Both the position numbers and the translations under genes were made by a program. DNA of 45,793 nt from Gammaproteobacteria bacterium (GTDB lineage Bacteria > Pseudomonadota > Gammaproteobacteria > Pseudomonadales > Azotimanducaceae): positions 38,376 to 84,168 of the forward strand of contig VXSY01000110.1 in assembly GCA_009837725.1 (NCBI GenBank). The letters run 5' to 3'. Positions 1-8,328 of this stretch are shown in pieces. The notes under the pieces are model-generated. The model worked only from the letters and a program-made list of their open reading frames with translations. It had not been told where the DNA came from and searched no databases. Numbering within the stretch: the first letter of the stretch is position 1; each line of letters opens with the position of its first letter.

Positions 1-231
1 CTGCAGTGCGGCTGCCGGTGTGCGAAATCTCTGCCGGAGGTGTAGGACGAAATGTTTGTGTGTCGGGCGTCACGGCGGATAGCGCGCATAATAAATATTA
101 TGTTAAATTTAGGCGGTTAACCCGGATTACTCATGACTCATGAGTGCCCTACTGCGGACGGACGATCCGCAGCGGTCGTGCCCGCGGCGGAAACTTCTTC
201 TTCACTCAATGGCCATCTGCGGGGCGGGCTT
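1..231. other. Non-coding stretch downstream of gspM
   Basis: No convincing gene was seen. The stretch holds an AT-rich patch with a short hairpin (CATAATA and TATTATG arms, about 88-103), unusual against the GC-rich surroundings. Near 143-170 it carries a short match to one arm of the MITE-like repeat found at 16119-16206 (the shared run reads GCCCTACTGCGGACG). gspN, which often follows gspM, is not here. Confidence 0.5.
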
Positions 232-738
232 CTACCGCAACGTCAGTCTTGCATTGACCTGGCCGGGTTTGTCGGCGTCGATGCTGACATTGACGACGCG
301 GATGCCGTGTTGGGTCTCCAGGGCTTCCATCCAGGCGATGACGGAGGCGAAAGGGCGCGACTCGACGTGAACGACGAAGCCGTCGCCGTCTGGCTGGATG
401 CGGCGCAACGGCAGGTCGAACTCGCCGGCGGAGCGGTTGATGGTGGAGAGTTGGGCTTGGGGAGCCCCTTCGCCGGCGTCTCGGCGGGCTTCGGCGAACG
501 AGCGGTTGGCGGTCATCCACGCAAGCGATGCGCCCTCGCGTTGCAGGCGGCTGACCGCACCTTCCCGGTAGTCGAGGGTTGGTTGGATCGCGGTCAGCCA
601 GAGCACGGTCGCGCCGATCAGGGCGCTGCCGACCTTGAGCAGCATCTTTTCGCGGCGTTCGAGGGCCTCGTAGCGCCGCCGCATGGGCGATGCGGCCCAC
701 GCCTGCGCGACGTCGGATACGCCCGGCAACGAGGCCAT
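232..738 (-). CDS. gspM: Type II secretion system protein GspM
   Basis: Inner-membrane assembly protein of the type II secretion system; in the family it pairs with GspL in the platform that couples the GspE ATPase to the pseudopilus. The 168-residue product has a short cytoplasmic N-terminus rich in Arg and Glu, one membrane segment near residues 36-51 (VGSALIGATVLWLTAI), then a periplasmic part with the ferredoxin-like fold expected from the family. I chose the ATG at 738 because it overlaps the gspL stop by one base (TGATG) and gives the usual family length; a much longer in-frame extension would lie inside gspL. It is the last gene of the block. Assignment rests on position, size and topology, since GspM diverges strongly. 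Confidence 0.88.
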   Translation of the reverse strand: MASLPGVSDVAQAWAASPMRRRYEALERREKMLLKVGSALIGATVLWLTAIQPTLDYREGAVSRLQREGASLAWMTANRSFAEARRDAGEGAPQAQLSTINRSAGEFDLPLRRIQPDGDGFVVHVESRPFASVIAWMEALETQHGIRVVNVSIDADKPGQVNARLTLR

Positions 739-2012
739 CAGGAGTCCGCCCCCACCCGGAGCCGCGCACGCACACGCCCGTCCTCCTGTTCCGCCGAGGC
801 GATGGTGAGTTTTACGCCCTTGTCGGTGAGGTGCTGCTCCAGACGGTCCAGCGCGTCGTAGCTCGGCACGGTGACATCGGCGGCAAGCCCCCTGCCGTCC
901 GCGTAGGACAAGGTGCGCAGCTCGTATTCGGCTACCGACGAGGTGAGGCCAGCGCCGAGATGGCCGATGAGTGCCCTGCCCCCTGGACCGCTTTGCGGCG
1001 ACCCGCCAAGCTGGCTGCGCATCCGGTTTGCCGGATTGCCCACCACGTGCTCGGTGCCATAGATGTCGCGGTAGAGGGCCACCGCTTGCTCGCGCAAGGC
1101 GTTCGCCTGTCGGTTGGCCCACCAGCCCTCAATGGCCATCGCCGACAGCCAAACCAAGAGTCCCGCCGCCGCCAGCGCGGCCAACGGCTTCCAACGCGGC
1201 AGATTCGCCCATGTGCTGCGCTGGGGGGCGAACTCTCCTTGCAGCAGATTCACGGCGTCAGTGCCGCCCGCGAACGAATCGGCGAGGAAGTCGAGGGCGG
1301 GAAGATCGCGCCGCTGGCACTCGGCCAAGGACAAGGCTCCGAGTTCCACCGGGCGCACGGCGCCGTTCATTTCGAGGAGCGATGGCGGCGCGCCACCTTC
1401 CGGCCGCTCGCAAAGCCCTTCGAGCACCACCGGCAGCATCGCCGCGTCGACGCCGGCTAGCCGGTCACCAAAGCGCACCAAGGCCCGTTCGCCTTCGTGC
1501 AAGACGGCGATGGCATCCTGCGCGGACGGCAGCGCCATCGCGTCGGCGGTGAGAAACCGTGGCGCCAGGCCGTGTTCGGCAAGCGCTTCGAGCCATCCGG
1601 CCACGGCCGAACGCGGCACCGCCAGACACATCACCTCTGCGCCGCGCACCAGAGGGCCTGTGGCAACGTGCATCGACTCGATGTCCTCGGTCAGGTGCTC
1701 CTCGACGGCAAAGGGCGTGGCGCGGCGCATTTCCTCCACCGAGCGTCCGGGGATGGCCACTGGCAGCGCCAGCACCTGATCCGCCGGCACCAACGCCACT
1801 AGGCTCGTGTCCCCTGCCCTCGCGTCCGTGCCCTGTTCGGGCGCTCGCAGCGCCATGGCAAGGCCCCGCAGAGCCTCGCCCCTGGCGAGAGTCTCACCAC
1901 GGTCGCCGCGAACCAACCACGGCACTGGCGCCGCCGCCGTTGCATCGCCTGCGGCACCCTGCTCCGGCGCTTCCGCTTCGAATGGCGGCAGGCGCACGAA
2001 CGCGGTGGTCAT
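738..2012 (-). CDS. gspL: Type II secretion system protein GspL
   Basis: Bitopic inner-membrane protein that recruits the GspE ATPase through its cytoplasmic domain. The 424-residue product has the expected order: an actin-like cytoplasmic domain (about residues 1-270), one membrane helix (about 274-298, around LAALAAAGLLVWLSAMAI), and a periplasmic ferredoxin-like domain at the C-terminus (about 340-424). The start ATG overlaps the gspK stop by 4 nt and the stop touches the gspM start, so translational coupling is likely. The N-terminus is rich in Ala, Pro and Glu before the first recognisable strand and is probably poorly ordered. Family membership is clear from position and architecture. 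Confidence 0.93.
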   Translation of the reverse strand: MTTAFVRLPPFEAEAPEQGAAGDATAAAPVPWLVRGDRGETLARGEALRGLAMALRAPEQGTDARAGDTSLVALVPADQVLALPVAIPGRSVEEMRRATPFAVEEHLTEDIESMHVATGPLVRGAEVMCLAVPRSAVAGWLEALAEHGLAPRFLTADAMALPSAQDAIAVLHEGERALVRFGDRLAGVDAAMLPVVLEGLCERPEGGAPPSLLEMNGAVRPVELGALSLAECQRRDLPALDFLADSFAGGTDAVNLLQGEFAPQRSTWANLPRWKPLAALAAAGLLVWLSAMAIEGWWANRQANALREQAVALYRDIYGTEHVVGNPANRMRSQLGGSPQSGPGGRALIGHLGAGLTSSVAEYELRTLSYADGRGLAADVTVPSYDALDRLEQHLTDKGVKLTIASAEQEDGRVRARLRVGADS

Positions 2013-3004
2013 CGGGGGCCTTCTTCAATCGGGCGAGGCGGCGAGTCCTCGCGGCGACGGATCACCCGCAACTCGCCCGAGCTGGGGTCGCGGTGGAGGG
2101 TGGAGACGATCTCGCTGACCCTGCCCAGGATGTCCGCCCGCACATGCACCTCGAAAAACTCACTTGCGACGGCCAGCGTGCCGACGCTGGCACCGTAGGC
2201 GGGATGGTCCGCCGTAAAGGATTCCACGCTGTCGAACTCGCGCGAGGATTCTACCAATGCCCGCACCTCTGCCCGCACGAGATTGGGCGCGAGGGAGGCC
2301 AGCACTTCTTCCCCAGCCGTGTTGACGTTCACTGCCAGTTCGCCAAGCGGCAAGGCGGTGACGTGGGGATACAGCGCGCGCCATTGTTCTGCGGCAAGCT
2401 GGGTGGCGATTAGGAACTCCGAGGCATCCGCGGCCGGCGCATTGGCAACCCGATGGGGCTCGGCCGCCATCAGGTGCTCGCCGTCTTCGGCGCCGAATTC
2501 GTGCAGTTCGGCATCCTCGTCCACCCAATCGAGCCAGGCGTCGGCCAACACCGGATCGAGGGAGAGGCCTTCGAGCAGGCGTCGCAGTCGCAGGAGGTTC
2601 TCTGCACTTTCTGGCCCGACCAGCGCATTCAGATTGAACCGGCCACCAAGATCGGTGATCGATACCACAACTTCACCGCCTTCGAAGCGCAGAATACGGG
2701 GTGCCGTGCCCTGCCCCGCTTCGCCAGCCCTTCCTGAAACCCCGGGATGCGGGTTTGACCACTTCTCAAGCAGCGTGTCCGTGGTTCTCGTTTCCTCATC
2801 CTCCCAATCTGCAAACAGTGCCTGGCGGGCGTACTCCTCGCCGGCGAGTGCATAGTGGCGCGCTTGACCACCGTGCAGGAAGTGGCGCGTGTGCGCTACC
2901 GCCAATTGGTGCTGGGTGATCATCCGCCATGCGAGCGCGGCCACCAGCGCCACGATCAGCAGCACGCTGACCAGCGCCACGCCCCGGATTCTAGAAATCC
3001 TCAT
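2009..3004 (-). CDS. gspK: Type II secretion system minor pseudopilin GspK
   Basis: Largest minor pseudopilin, which caps the pseudopilus tip together with GspI and GspJ. The leader MRISRIRG is followed by VALVSVLLIVALVAALAW, the hydrophobic N-terminal helix; as is normal for GspK, the Glu at +5 found in other pseudopilins is absent. The large inserted alpha domain and the pattern around FNLNALVG and NVNTAGEEVL are typical of the family. I prefer the ATG at 3004, which gives a short basic leader and overlaps gspJ by 14 nt; an upstream ATG at 3046 would add 14 residues. The 3' end overlaps gspL by 4 nt. Confidence 0.93.
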   Translation of the reverse strand: MRISRIRGVALVSVLLIVALVAALAWRMITQHQLAVAHTRHFLHGGQARHYALAGEEYARQALFADWEDEETRTTDTLLEKWSNPHPGVSGRAGEAGQGTAPRILRFEGGEVVVSITDLGGRFNLNALVGPESAENLLRLRRLLEGLSLDPVLADAWLDWVDEDAELHEFGAEDGEHLMAAEPHRVANAPAADASEFLIATQLAAEQWRALYPHVTALPLGELAVNVNTAGEEVLASLAPNLVRAEVRALVESSREFDSVESFTADHPAYGASVGTLAVASEFFEVHVRADILGRVSEIVSTLHRDPSSGELRVIRRREDSPPRPIEEGPR

Positions 3005-3710
3005 CGTCGAAATCGGCGTCTGGGTCGTCTGGGGGCGGCTCGTCATGCAACTCTTCGTCGCTGGTGAGCGGGTCTTCGCTGCGGCCTTCGAGGAATTCGA
3101 AGCCCTGCGGCGGCGTCCAAAGCCGCATCACGTCGAACTCGTCGGTCGCGATGCGCAGGCGCAATCCGACCAGCCGCAGTTCCGGTTCGTCCGGATCGGC
3201 GGCCGCCGCTGGTGGCCACACCTCGTGCTCGTCGCCGGCCGAATCGAGCGCCGTAAATGCCGCTTCGGAAACGCCGGCCAGCAACAGTTGACGGTTCGGC
3301 TCAGAGCCGGGGGCTCGGTCGAGCACGCGCCAGAACAGGCGGTGCAGTTGGTCCCCGTCCCACGCATAGGCCACCCGCTGCAAGTCCGACCGCTGCTCGC
3401 CCAGAGGATTGCGCCAGCCAAGGCGGGTGAATTCCAGCAGCCGGTCGCTGCCGCCCATAGCGACCGGAATGCCAGCATCGCCAAAGGCGTCCCGCACCGG
3501 ACGATGGGCCAGTTGCTCGATGTCGCGCCGCATGATCTCCAGCGCCCGCTGTGCATCGGTGAGCAAGCCGCCACGCTCCACGGCATGGCCGCCGAAATCG
3601 GTCATCTGTCGGAGAATTTGCGTTGCCAGCACGCCGATCACCGCGAACACGGCGAGCGCCACCAATACCTCCATCAAGGTGAAGCCGCCCTGGCGCCGGC
3701 GTGGTATCAA
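2991..3710 (-). CDS. gspJ: Type II secretion system minor pseudopilin GspJ (TTG start)
   Basis: Minor pseudopilin of the tip complex with GspI and GspK. The product begins IPRRRQGG and then FTLMEVLVALAVFAVIG, a class III prepilin leader with Gly at -1, Phe at +1 and Glu at +5. No ATG lies at the right place. The best start is TTG at 3710, which overlaps the gspI stop in the arrangement TTGA, matching the ATGA overlaps elsewhere in this operon; the only in-frame ATG upstream (3854) would overlap gspI by about 150 nt. This gives 239 residues, close to family size. The C-terminus is very acidic (a run of Asp, Glu and Pro). Function is certain from context; the start is inferred. Confidence 0.9.
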   Translation of the reverse strand: MIPRRRQGGFTLMEVLVALAVFAVIGVLATQILRQMTDFGGHAVERGGLLTDAQRALEIMRRDIEQLAHRPVRDAFGDAGIPVAMGGSDRLLEFTRLGWRNPLGEQRSDLQRVAYAWDGDQLHRLFWRVLDRAPGSEPNRQLLLAGVSEAAFTALDSAGDEHEVWPPAAAADPDEPELRLVGLRLRIATDEFDVMRLWTPPQGFEFLEGRSEDPLTSDEELHDEPPPDDPDADFDDEDF

Positions 3711-4162
3711 TGCTCGCCCACGAATGCCACGAGCGTGTCCACGGCGCCATTGGCGACGCCGCCGGCGCTGCTTGCCCCGGCAGGGCGAACCTCTACGGTC
3801 ACCTGCCAAAGGCCATCGTGATCTGTGGCGCGCAGCGTCGTCTCGACGCGCCAACTGCGCTCCCCCACATCCACGCGCGCCGATCGACTGCCGGCGCGCA
3901 GCGCGGTTTCGCGATCCAAACGCATCCGCGCCACCTCGTTCTCTGCCACCCAGCGGGCCAAGGTCCGCTGTTCGAGCCCGTGCAGTTGCGCGAGCGTGTC
4001 ACCACCGCGGGCGAAGACCGTGACCGACACCACGGCCAGCACGGTGAGGGCCACGAGGAGCTCGACCAGACTGAAGCCACGCTTTGCACGCCCATGGATG
4101 CGCTCGACCGCGTACCGCGAGGGCAAGGTGCCGTTCCTCGACAGGGTCCTCCCCTTGCTCAT
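3707..4162 (-). CDS. gspI: Type II secretion system minor pseudopilin GspI
   Basis: Minor pseudopilin that nucleates the tip complex with GspJ and GspK. The 151-residue product has the motif KRG then FSLVELLVALTVLAVVSV, with Gly at -1 (residue 29), Phe at +1 and Glu at +5. The chosen ATG overlaps the gspH stop by 4 nt (ATGA). The resulting leader of 29 residues is long for a pseudopilin, and no better start is visible closer to the cleavage site. The 3' end overlaps the inferred TTG start of gspJ. Length and the conserved N-terminal helix make the assignment firm. Confidence 0.92.
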   Translation of the reverse strand: MSKGRTLSRNGTLPSRYAVERIHGRAKRGFSLVELLVALTVLAVVSVTVFARGGDTLAQLHGLEQRTLARWVAENEVARMRLDRETALRAGSRSARVDVGERSWRVETTLRATDHDGLWQVTVEVRPAGASSAGGVANGAVDTLVAFVGEH

Positions 4163-4725
4163 CGGCCTGCCGCAGCCTGGAGCTCGTCGGCTGGACGCAC
4201 GAGGGTTCTGCCGATGCCGTCCGTGGTCACATGCCATGCGGCGTTTTGTCCTGCTGTGTCTTGCGACACGAGCACGGTAAACGGGGTGGTTTCGCCGTTG
4301 GGGAAGATGGCGACTTCCGGGCCCCTCGGTGCGGACCGCCCTGCCCTGCCTTCGAGGCGCAAGTTCACTTCCACGCCGTGCGAGCGAAACTCCGGCTCCT
4401 CAACCTCTTGCCAGCGCTGGCGTTGCACATCCTGACGGACGAAGCCGTATTCCCGACTCTCGATTGCGAGCCCCCAAACCTCGTTGCGCCGCACCGACTC
4501 GCCGCGGGCGAGTTCCACCGCCAGCGCCAGCCGCTCCGCCTCGGCCTGCACCCGGCGTTGACCGGCGCTGTCGACGAAATTCACCGCCACGACCCCAGCG
4601 AGAATCGCCACGATGGTCAAAACAACCAGGATTTCGACAAGTGTGAAAGCGCGCCCTGGCGGGCGCGTCGGCAGTTGCTTCGCAACTGCTGCGGTCTGTC
4701 GCAGATTAGCCACTGTGAACTTCAT
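4159..4725 (-). CDS. gspH: Type II secretion system minor pseudopilin GspH with a repeat-derived leader
   Basis: Minor pseudopilin linking the tip complex to the GspG fibre. The prepilin motif FTLVEILVVLTIVAILAG is clear, with Glu at +5. The leader is odd. Residues 1-26, including the start codon and [11 protein letters not shown], are encoded by a palindromic repeat plus a copy of the 3' end of moaA (see 4641-4770). As a result the residue before the cleavage site is Ala (residue 26) instead of the usual Gly. The ATG at 4725 is the first sensible start; the frame stays open upstream to 4908, overlapping gspG, but that part reads as low-complexity Arg-rich sequence. The mature protein looks normal. 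Whether the prepilin peptidase processes this leader efficiently is unknown. Confidence 0.88.
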   Translation of the reverse strand: MKFTVANLRQTAAVAKQLPTRPPGRAFTLVEILVVLTIVAILAGVVAVNFVDSAGQRRVQAEAERLALAVELARGESVRRNEVWGLAIESREYGFVRQDVQRQRWQEVEEPEFRSHGVEVNLRLEGRAGRSAPRGPEVAIFPNGETTPFTVLVSQDTAGQNAAWHVTTDGIGRTLVRPADELQAAAGR

Positions 4726-4770
4726 CACGGTCACCTCGCCCGTGAAGGCGCGCCCTGGCGGGTGCGCCCG
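4641..4770. repeat. Composite palindromic repeat carrying a copy of the moaA 3' end
   Basis: The segment at about 4650-4749 matches 14990-15091 downstream of and within the end of moaA over roughly 100 bp at nearly 90 % identity by eye, with one single-base indel. It contains a stem with arms GCGCCC/GGGCGC and a second stem with arms GCAGTTGC and GCAACTGC separated by 3 nt (within 4670-4690). Unlike the moaA copy, this one is flanked on both sides by near-identical 25-nt direct repeats (about 4644-4668 and 4742-4766, two mismatches) that contain the first stem. It covers the 5' end of gspH and the gspG-gspH junction. Confidence 0.9.
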
Positions 4771-4787
4771 TATCCGCCTTCGGAGGG

Positions 4788-5273
4788 TCAAAGATCCGCA
4801 TAGGCGATGTCTTCGCCCAGCTCTTCGCCACCCTCCTCGCCGTCGGCGCCCATGGACTTGAGCTCGAACCCGCGCCCAGTGCCGATGTAGAGAAACTCGT
4901 TGTCCCACTGGTCGAGGGGCAAGCGCCGCAGATACGGTTCCGGGCCCCAGCGCTTGGGTTCCGGATAGCCGGCCGGCTTTTCCACCAGGGCTCTTAAGCC
5001 CTGATCCGTGGACGGATACATGCCGTTGTCGGCGCGATAAAGGTCGAGGGCGGTGGCAATCGCACGCAGATCGTTCTCCACGGCCACCCGACGTGCCTGA
5101 TCGCTGCGGCCGACGATATTGGGCACCACCAAGGCCACCAGAATGCCGACGATGACCACCACGATCATGATTTCTATCAAGGTAAAGCCGCGCCGACGCG
5201 TCAACCTGCTGCCCCCCGGATGCCGAAGTACATGGGCGAGGCCGGGAACCTGGATCCGTTGCATTGGCTTCAC
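4788..5273 (-). CDS. gspG: Type II secretion system major pseudopilin GspG
   Basis: Major subunit of the pseudopilus that pushes exoproteins through the secretin. The 161-residue product carries the prepilin motif RRRG then FTLIEIMIVVVIVGILVALVVP, with Gly at -1 (residue 29), Phe at +1 and Glu at +5. The globular part shows the family signature of the calcium-binding region (YPSTDQGLRALVEKP, then LPLDQWDNEFLY). The leader of 29 residues is long; an internal Met at residue 4 changes it little. The start overlaps the gspF stop by 4 nt (ATGA). Assignment is firm. Confidence 0.96.
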   Translation of the reverse strand: MKPMQRIQVPGLAHVLRHPGGSRLTRRRGFTLIEIMIVVVIVGILVALVVPNIVGRSDQARRVAVENDLRAIATALDLYRADNGMYPSTDQGLRALVEKPAGYPEPKRWGPEPYLRRLPLDQWDNEFLYIGTGRGFELKSMGADGEEGGEELGEDIAYADL

Positions 5274-6508
5274 ACCACCAGTTGGTTCATGTTGAGAATC
5301 GGCACCAGCACCGCCAGCACGATCAACAGTACCAGCGCCGCCATCACGAGCAGCATCAGCGGCTGGAACACCTGCACCAAGGCGGTCACAAGGCGCTCGA
5401 GTTCCTGCTGCTGATGCTCGGCCACCTTGGCCAGCATGGCGTCGAGTTCGCCGCTTGCCTCACCGCTCGCCACCATGTGCAGGAACATCGGCGGAAAGTA
5501 GCCGCAGGCTTCCAGTCCCGCGCGCAGGCTGCCCCCTTCCCGCACCTTTTGCGTCGCTTCGCCCAAACGCCCCTTGAGCCATTCGTTTTCCACCACCTCC
5601 GTGGCGATGCGCATCGCGTCCACCAACGGCACGCCGCTCGACGTGAGCACTGCCAGTGTATTGGCAAAGCGACTCGCGGTGCCGCCCCGCACAATCCTGC
5701 CGACGATGGGCAGCCCGAGCTTGCGCCGATCCCAGGCGAGCCTCGCCGCCGGCCGCGCCAGCACTTGCCGAGTCACGACGACGGTCGCCAGCAGCACCAA
5801 TGCGACCGCCCAGTAATGCGTCCGGGCAAAGTCGCTGGCGGCGATCAGGAGCGAGGTCAGGAGCGGCAGCTCGCTGCCCGTGTTCTCGAACACGGCAACG
5901 ATGTCCGGCACCACATAGACCAGCAGTCCCGCCACGATCAGGAGCGAAATCACCACCAGGAGCGCCGGGTAGAACAGCGCCATCTGGACGTTGCGCACCG
6001 ACTCAAACCGCTTCTCTGTATAGCGCGCAAGGTTGTCGAGCACGGCATCGAGATAGCCGGACTGCTCGCCGGCTGCCACCGTGGACCGATACATCGACGA
6101 GAACGTCGCCGGATACTGGGCGAGGCCCGCCGCCAGCGAATGCCCCTCCAGCACGCGACTGCGCACATTCATCACCAGCGCCCCGATGCGTCGCCTCGAA
6201 GCCTGCTGGGCCAAGGCCGCGAGAGCCTCCTCCACCGGCAATCCTGCCCCCACCAACGTTGCCAACTGACGCGTGAATAGTGCGAGATCGAGCGCCGACA
6301 TGCCGCTGCCAAGTCGGCTGCGCAGGTCGCCAAGTCGCCCCGCGACGCCTGCCCCGGGCCGCGTGCGAGCGCTGCTCGCGACCACGGAGAGCGGGGCAAG
6401 CCCCTGATCACGCAGCATTTGCCGAATCTGGCGGCCGCTATCGCCCTCCAACATGCCGCGCCGTCGCTTGCCACGTGCATCGAGCGCCCTGTATTCGAAC
6501 GCGGCCAT
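5270..6508 (-). CDS. gspF: Type II secretion system inner-membrane platform protein GspF
   Basis: Polytopic core of the inner-membrane platform, on which GspE is thought to act to add pseudopilin subunits. The 412-residue product has the usual N-terminal PilC/GspF pattern (FEYRALDARGKRRRGMLEGDS), then two repeated cytoplasmic T2SSF domains, each with the pattern FTRQLATLVGAGLPVEEAL and FANTLAVLTSSGVPLVDAM. Hydrophobic segments follow the first domain (about residues 170-250) and end the protein (about 378-404). The ATG at 6508 is 33 nt downstream of the gspE stop. Length is typical. Confidence 0.96.
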   Translation of the reverse strand: MAAFEYRALDARGKRRRGMLEGDSGRQIRQMLRDQGLAPLSVVASSARTRPGAGVAGRLGDLRSRLGSGMSALDLALFTRQLATLVGAGLPVEEALAALAQQASRRRIGALVMNVRSRVLEGHSLAAGLAQYPATFSSMYRSTVAAGEQSGYLDAVLDNLARYTEKRFESVRNVQMALFYPALLVVISLLIVAGLLVYVVPDIVAVFENTGSELPLLTSLLIAASDFARTHYWAVALVLLATVVVTRQVLARPAARLAWDRRKLGLPIVGRIVRGGTASRFANTLAVLTSSGVPLVDAMRIATEVVENEWLKGRLGEATQKVREGGSLRAGLEACGYFPPMFLHMVASGEASGELDAMLAKVAEHQQQELERLVTALVQVFQPLMLLVMAALVLLIVLAVLVPILNMNQLVV

Positions 6509-6541
6509 CGGACTTCTCGCCTTTCGCCAGGACTTAAGGCT

Positions 6542-8116
6542 TTAGCCGCGCCCGTCGGCTCGACGCTCGCTGAAGGAGTCCATGTCCGTCAAGGCGACGC
6601 GCACGAGCTCGTTCACCGAGGTGATGCCGGCGAGCACCTTGCGCCGACCGTCATCGACGATGCCGGGGCTCGACTGCCGCACATGCCGCGTGAGTTCCTG
6701 CTCGGAGGCGCGGTCGTGAATCAGTTCGCGCAGCCCGTCGTCCACCGTCACGAGTTCATAGATGCCCGTTCGGCCCCGATAGCCGGTGTTGCCGCATTCC
6801 TCGCATCCTCCAGGTACCCAAACTCTGGCCGAGGCATCGTGCAGGCCCAGCACGCGGCGATCTAGCGGTCCGGGTTCGGCCTCTACCTTGCAGTTGGGGC
6901 ACAACACCCGCACCAGCCGCTGCGCCAGCATTCCGACCATGCTGGAGGCAAGCAGAAACGGTTCCACGCCCATGTCCACGAGCCGCGTCACCGACCCGAT
7001 GGCGGTGTTGGTGTGAACCGTGGACATCACCAAGTGGCCGGTGAGGCTCGCCTGCACCGCCGTTTCGGCAGTTTCGAGATCGCGGATCTCGCCCACCATC
7101 ACCACGTCCGGGTCCTGGCGGAGGATGGCGCGCAGACCCCGCGCAAAGGTCATGTCCGCCTTCTCGTTCACCTGCGTCTGGCCGATGCCGGCGATGTTGT
7201 ATTCGATGGGGTTTTCGATGGTGAGGATGTTGGACGAGTCGGTGTTGAGCTCCCCAAGCGAGGCGTAGAGTGTGGTGGTCTTGCCGGAGCCGGTGGGGCC
7301 GGTGACGAGAAAGATCCCGTGCGGGCGAGCAATCACCTCGCGCACGCGCTTAAGCGTCTCCTCGCCCATGCCGAGATTCGGCAGTTCCAAGGCACCGGCC
7401 TGCTTGTCGAGCAGCCGCATGACGACGCGTTCGCCGTTGCCGGTGGGGAGCGTCGAGACCCGCACGTCCACCTCGCGTCCGCCGATGCGCAGCGGAATGC
7501 GGCCGTCTTGGGGAATGCGCTTCTCGGCGATGTCAAGTTTCGCCATCACCTTGATGCGGGACACCAGAAGCGGCGCCAGGGCGCGATTCGGGCACAGCAC
7601 CTCGCGCATCACGCCATCGACGCGGAAGCGCACCTGCAGGAAGCGCTCGAACGTCTCGATGTGGACGTCCGACGCCCCTTCCCGAATCGCTTCGGCAAGG
7701 AGCGCATTGATGAGTCGGATGATGGGGGCGTCGTCCTGCTGTTCGAGCAGGTCTTCGGTCTCTCGCACGGAGTCGGCGAGGCTGGCGAGGTCGAGGTCGT
7801 CGCCGATGTCTTCCATCATCTGCCGCGTGGCGCCGTCGCTGGCATAGCCGGCGGTGAGGAGTTCCTCGAACGCCGTGTCTCCTACGACCACCAGACGCAG
7901 CGGGCGCCGCACGAAGCGCCGCACCTCTGCCAGGGTCGTCAGCTCCGGACGAACCCGGCAGGCGATGGTGATGGTGCCGTTCGCAGCCGGCGGGTCGTTC
8001 GTGATGACGACACCGAATCGGCGCGCGAAGGCAAAGGGCAGGCGAACCGCACCGTGCGTCGCCCCGTCGGCCTCGGTCGGTTCGCTGACCTCGGGTGTTG
8101 GAACGCTTTCGGCCAT
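6542..8116 (-). CDS. gspE: Type II secretion system ATPase GspE
   Basis: Cytoplasmic AAA-type ATPase that powers pseudopilus assembly. The 524-residue product shows an N1E/N2E region (about 1-150), Walker A GPTGSGKT (273-280), the Asp box and Walker B region around PDVVMVGEIRD (336-346), a His box (GHLVMSTVHTN, 360-370) and the zinc-binding tetracysteine domain (C406, C409, C438, C441). These are the standard features of an active GspE. It is the first gene of the E-to-M block, so the operon promoter probably lies in the 210-bp gap shared with divergent pyrB. gspC and gspD, which often precede gspE, are not nearby. Confidence 0.97.
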   Translation of the reverse strand: MAESVPTPEVSEPTEADGATHGAVRLPFAFARRFGVVITNDPPAANGTITIACRVRPELTTLAEVRRFVRRPLRLVVVGDTAFEELLTAGYASDGATRQMMEDIGDDLDLASLADSVRETEDLLEQQDDAPIIRLINALLAEAIREGASDVHIETFERFLQVRFRVDGVMREVLCPNRALAPLLVSRIKVMAKLDIAEKRIPQDGRIPLRIGGREVDVRVSTLPTGNGERVVMRLLDKQAGALELPNLGMGEETLKRVREVIARPHGIFLVTGPTGSGKTTTLYASLGELNTDSSNILTIENPIEYNIAGIGQTQVNEKADMTFARGLRAILRQDPDVVMVGEIRDLETAETAVQASLTGHLVMSTVHTNTAIGSVTRLVDMGVEPFLLASSMVGMLAQRLVRVLCPNCKVEAEPGPLDRRVLGLHDASARVWVPGGCEECGNTGYRGRTGIYELVTVDDGLRELIHDRASEQELTRHVRQSSPGIVDDGRRKVLAGITSVNELVRVALTDMDSFSERRADGRG

Positions 8117-8328
8117 GCTCGATGCGGAGGAGTGGAATCAAGTGGCATCATAGCAAGTTGGCGGCATGGTGCAGAGGCTTGGGCTAGCGACGTAGGGGCA
8201 CCCTCGTGGTCGCCCGTCTCGGTTGAACCGAAGCCCTTGGGTGCCCCAAATAGGGGGGCGAGGACAAGCCTCGGCCCTGCGATTTTCTCGCATTGGGGGC
8301 GTCGCGACTCCATGCATGGAGGGAACCC
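8117..8328 (+). promoter_or_regulatory. Hairpin-rich divergent leader between gspE and pyrB
   Basis: Several inverted repeats follow each other before the pyrB start: GGGGCACCC (8195-8203) with GGGTGCCCC (8239-8247) and a small CGGTT/AACCG stem inside it; CGAGG with CCTCG (8259-8273); TGCGA with TCGCA (8278-8292); and a perfect 14-bp palindrome CTCCATGCATGGAG (8308-8321) that includes part of the ribosome-binding site. Promoter hexamers were not identified with confidence. The layout would suit leader-mediated control of pyrB, but the first stem could equally be a dispersed repeat. Confidence 0.5.

Noticed and set aside
133-1552. Long plus-strand open frames opposite gspM and gspL
   Set aside because: They are shadows of the GC-rich minus-strand genes; their products are Arg/Pro/Ser-rich with no domain.
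2991-3854. GspJ starting at the ATG at 3854
   Set aside because: It would overlap gspI by about 150 nt and give an Arg-rich leader of nearly 60 residues before the prepilin site.
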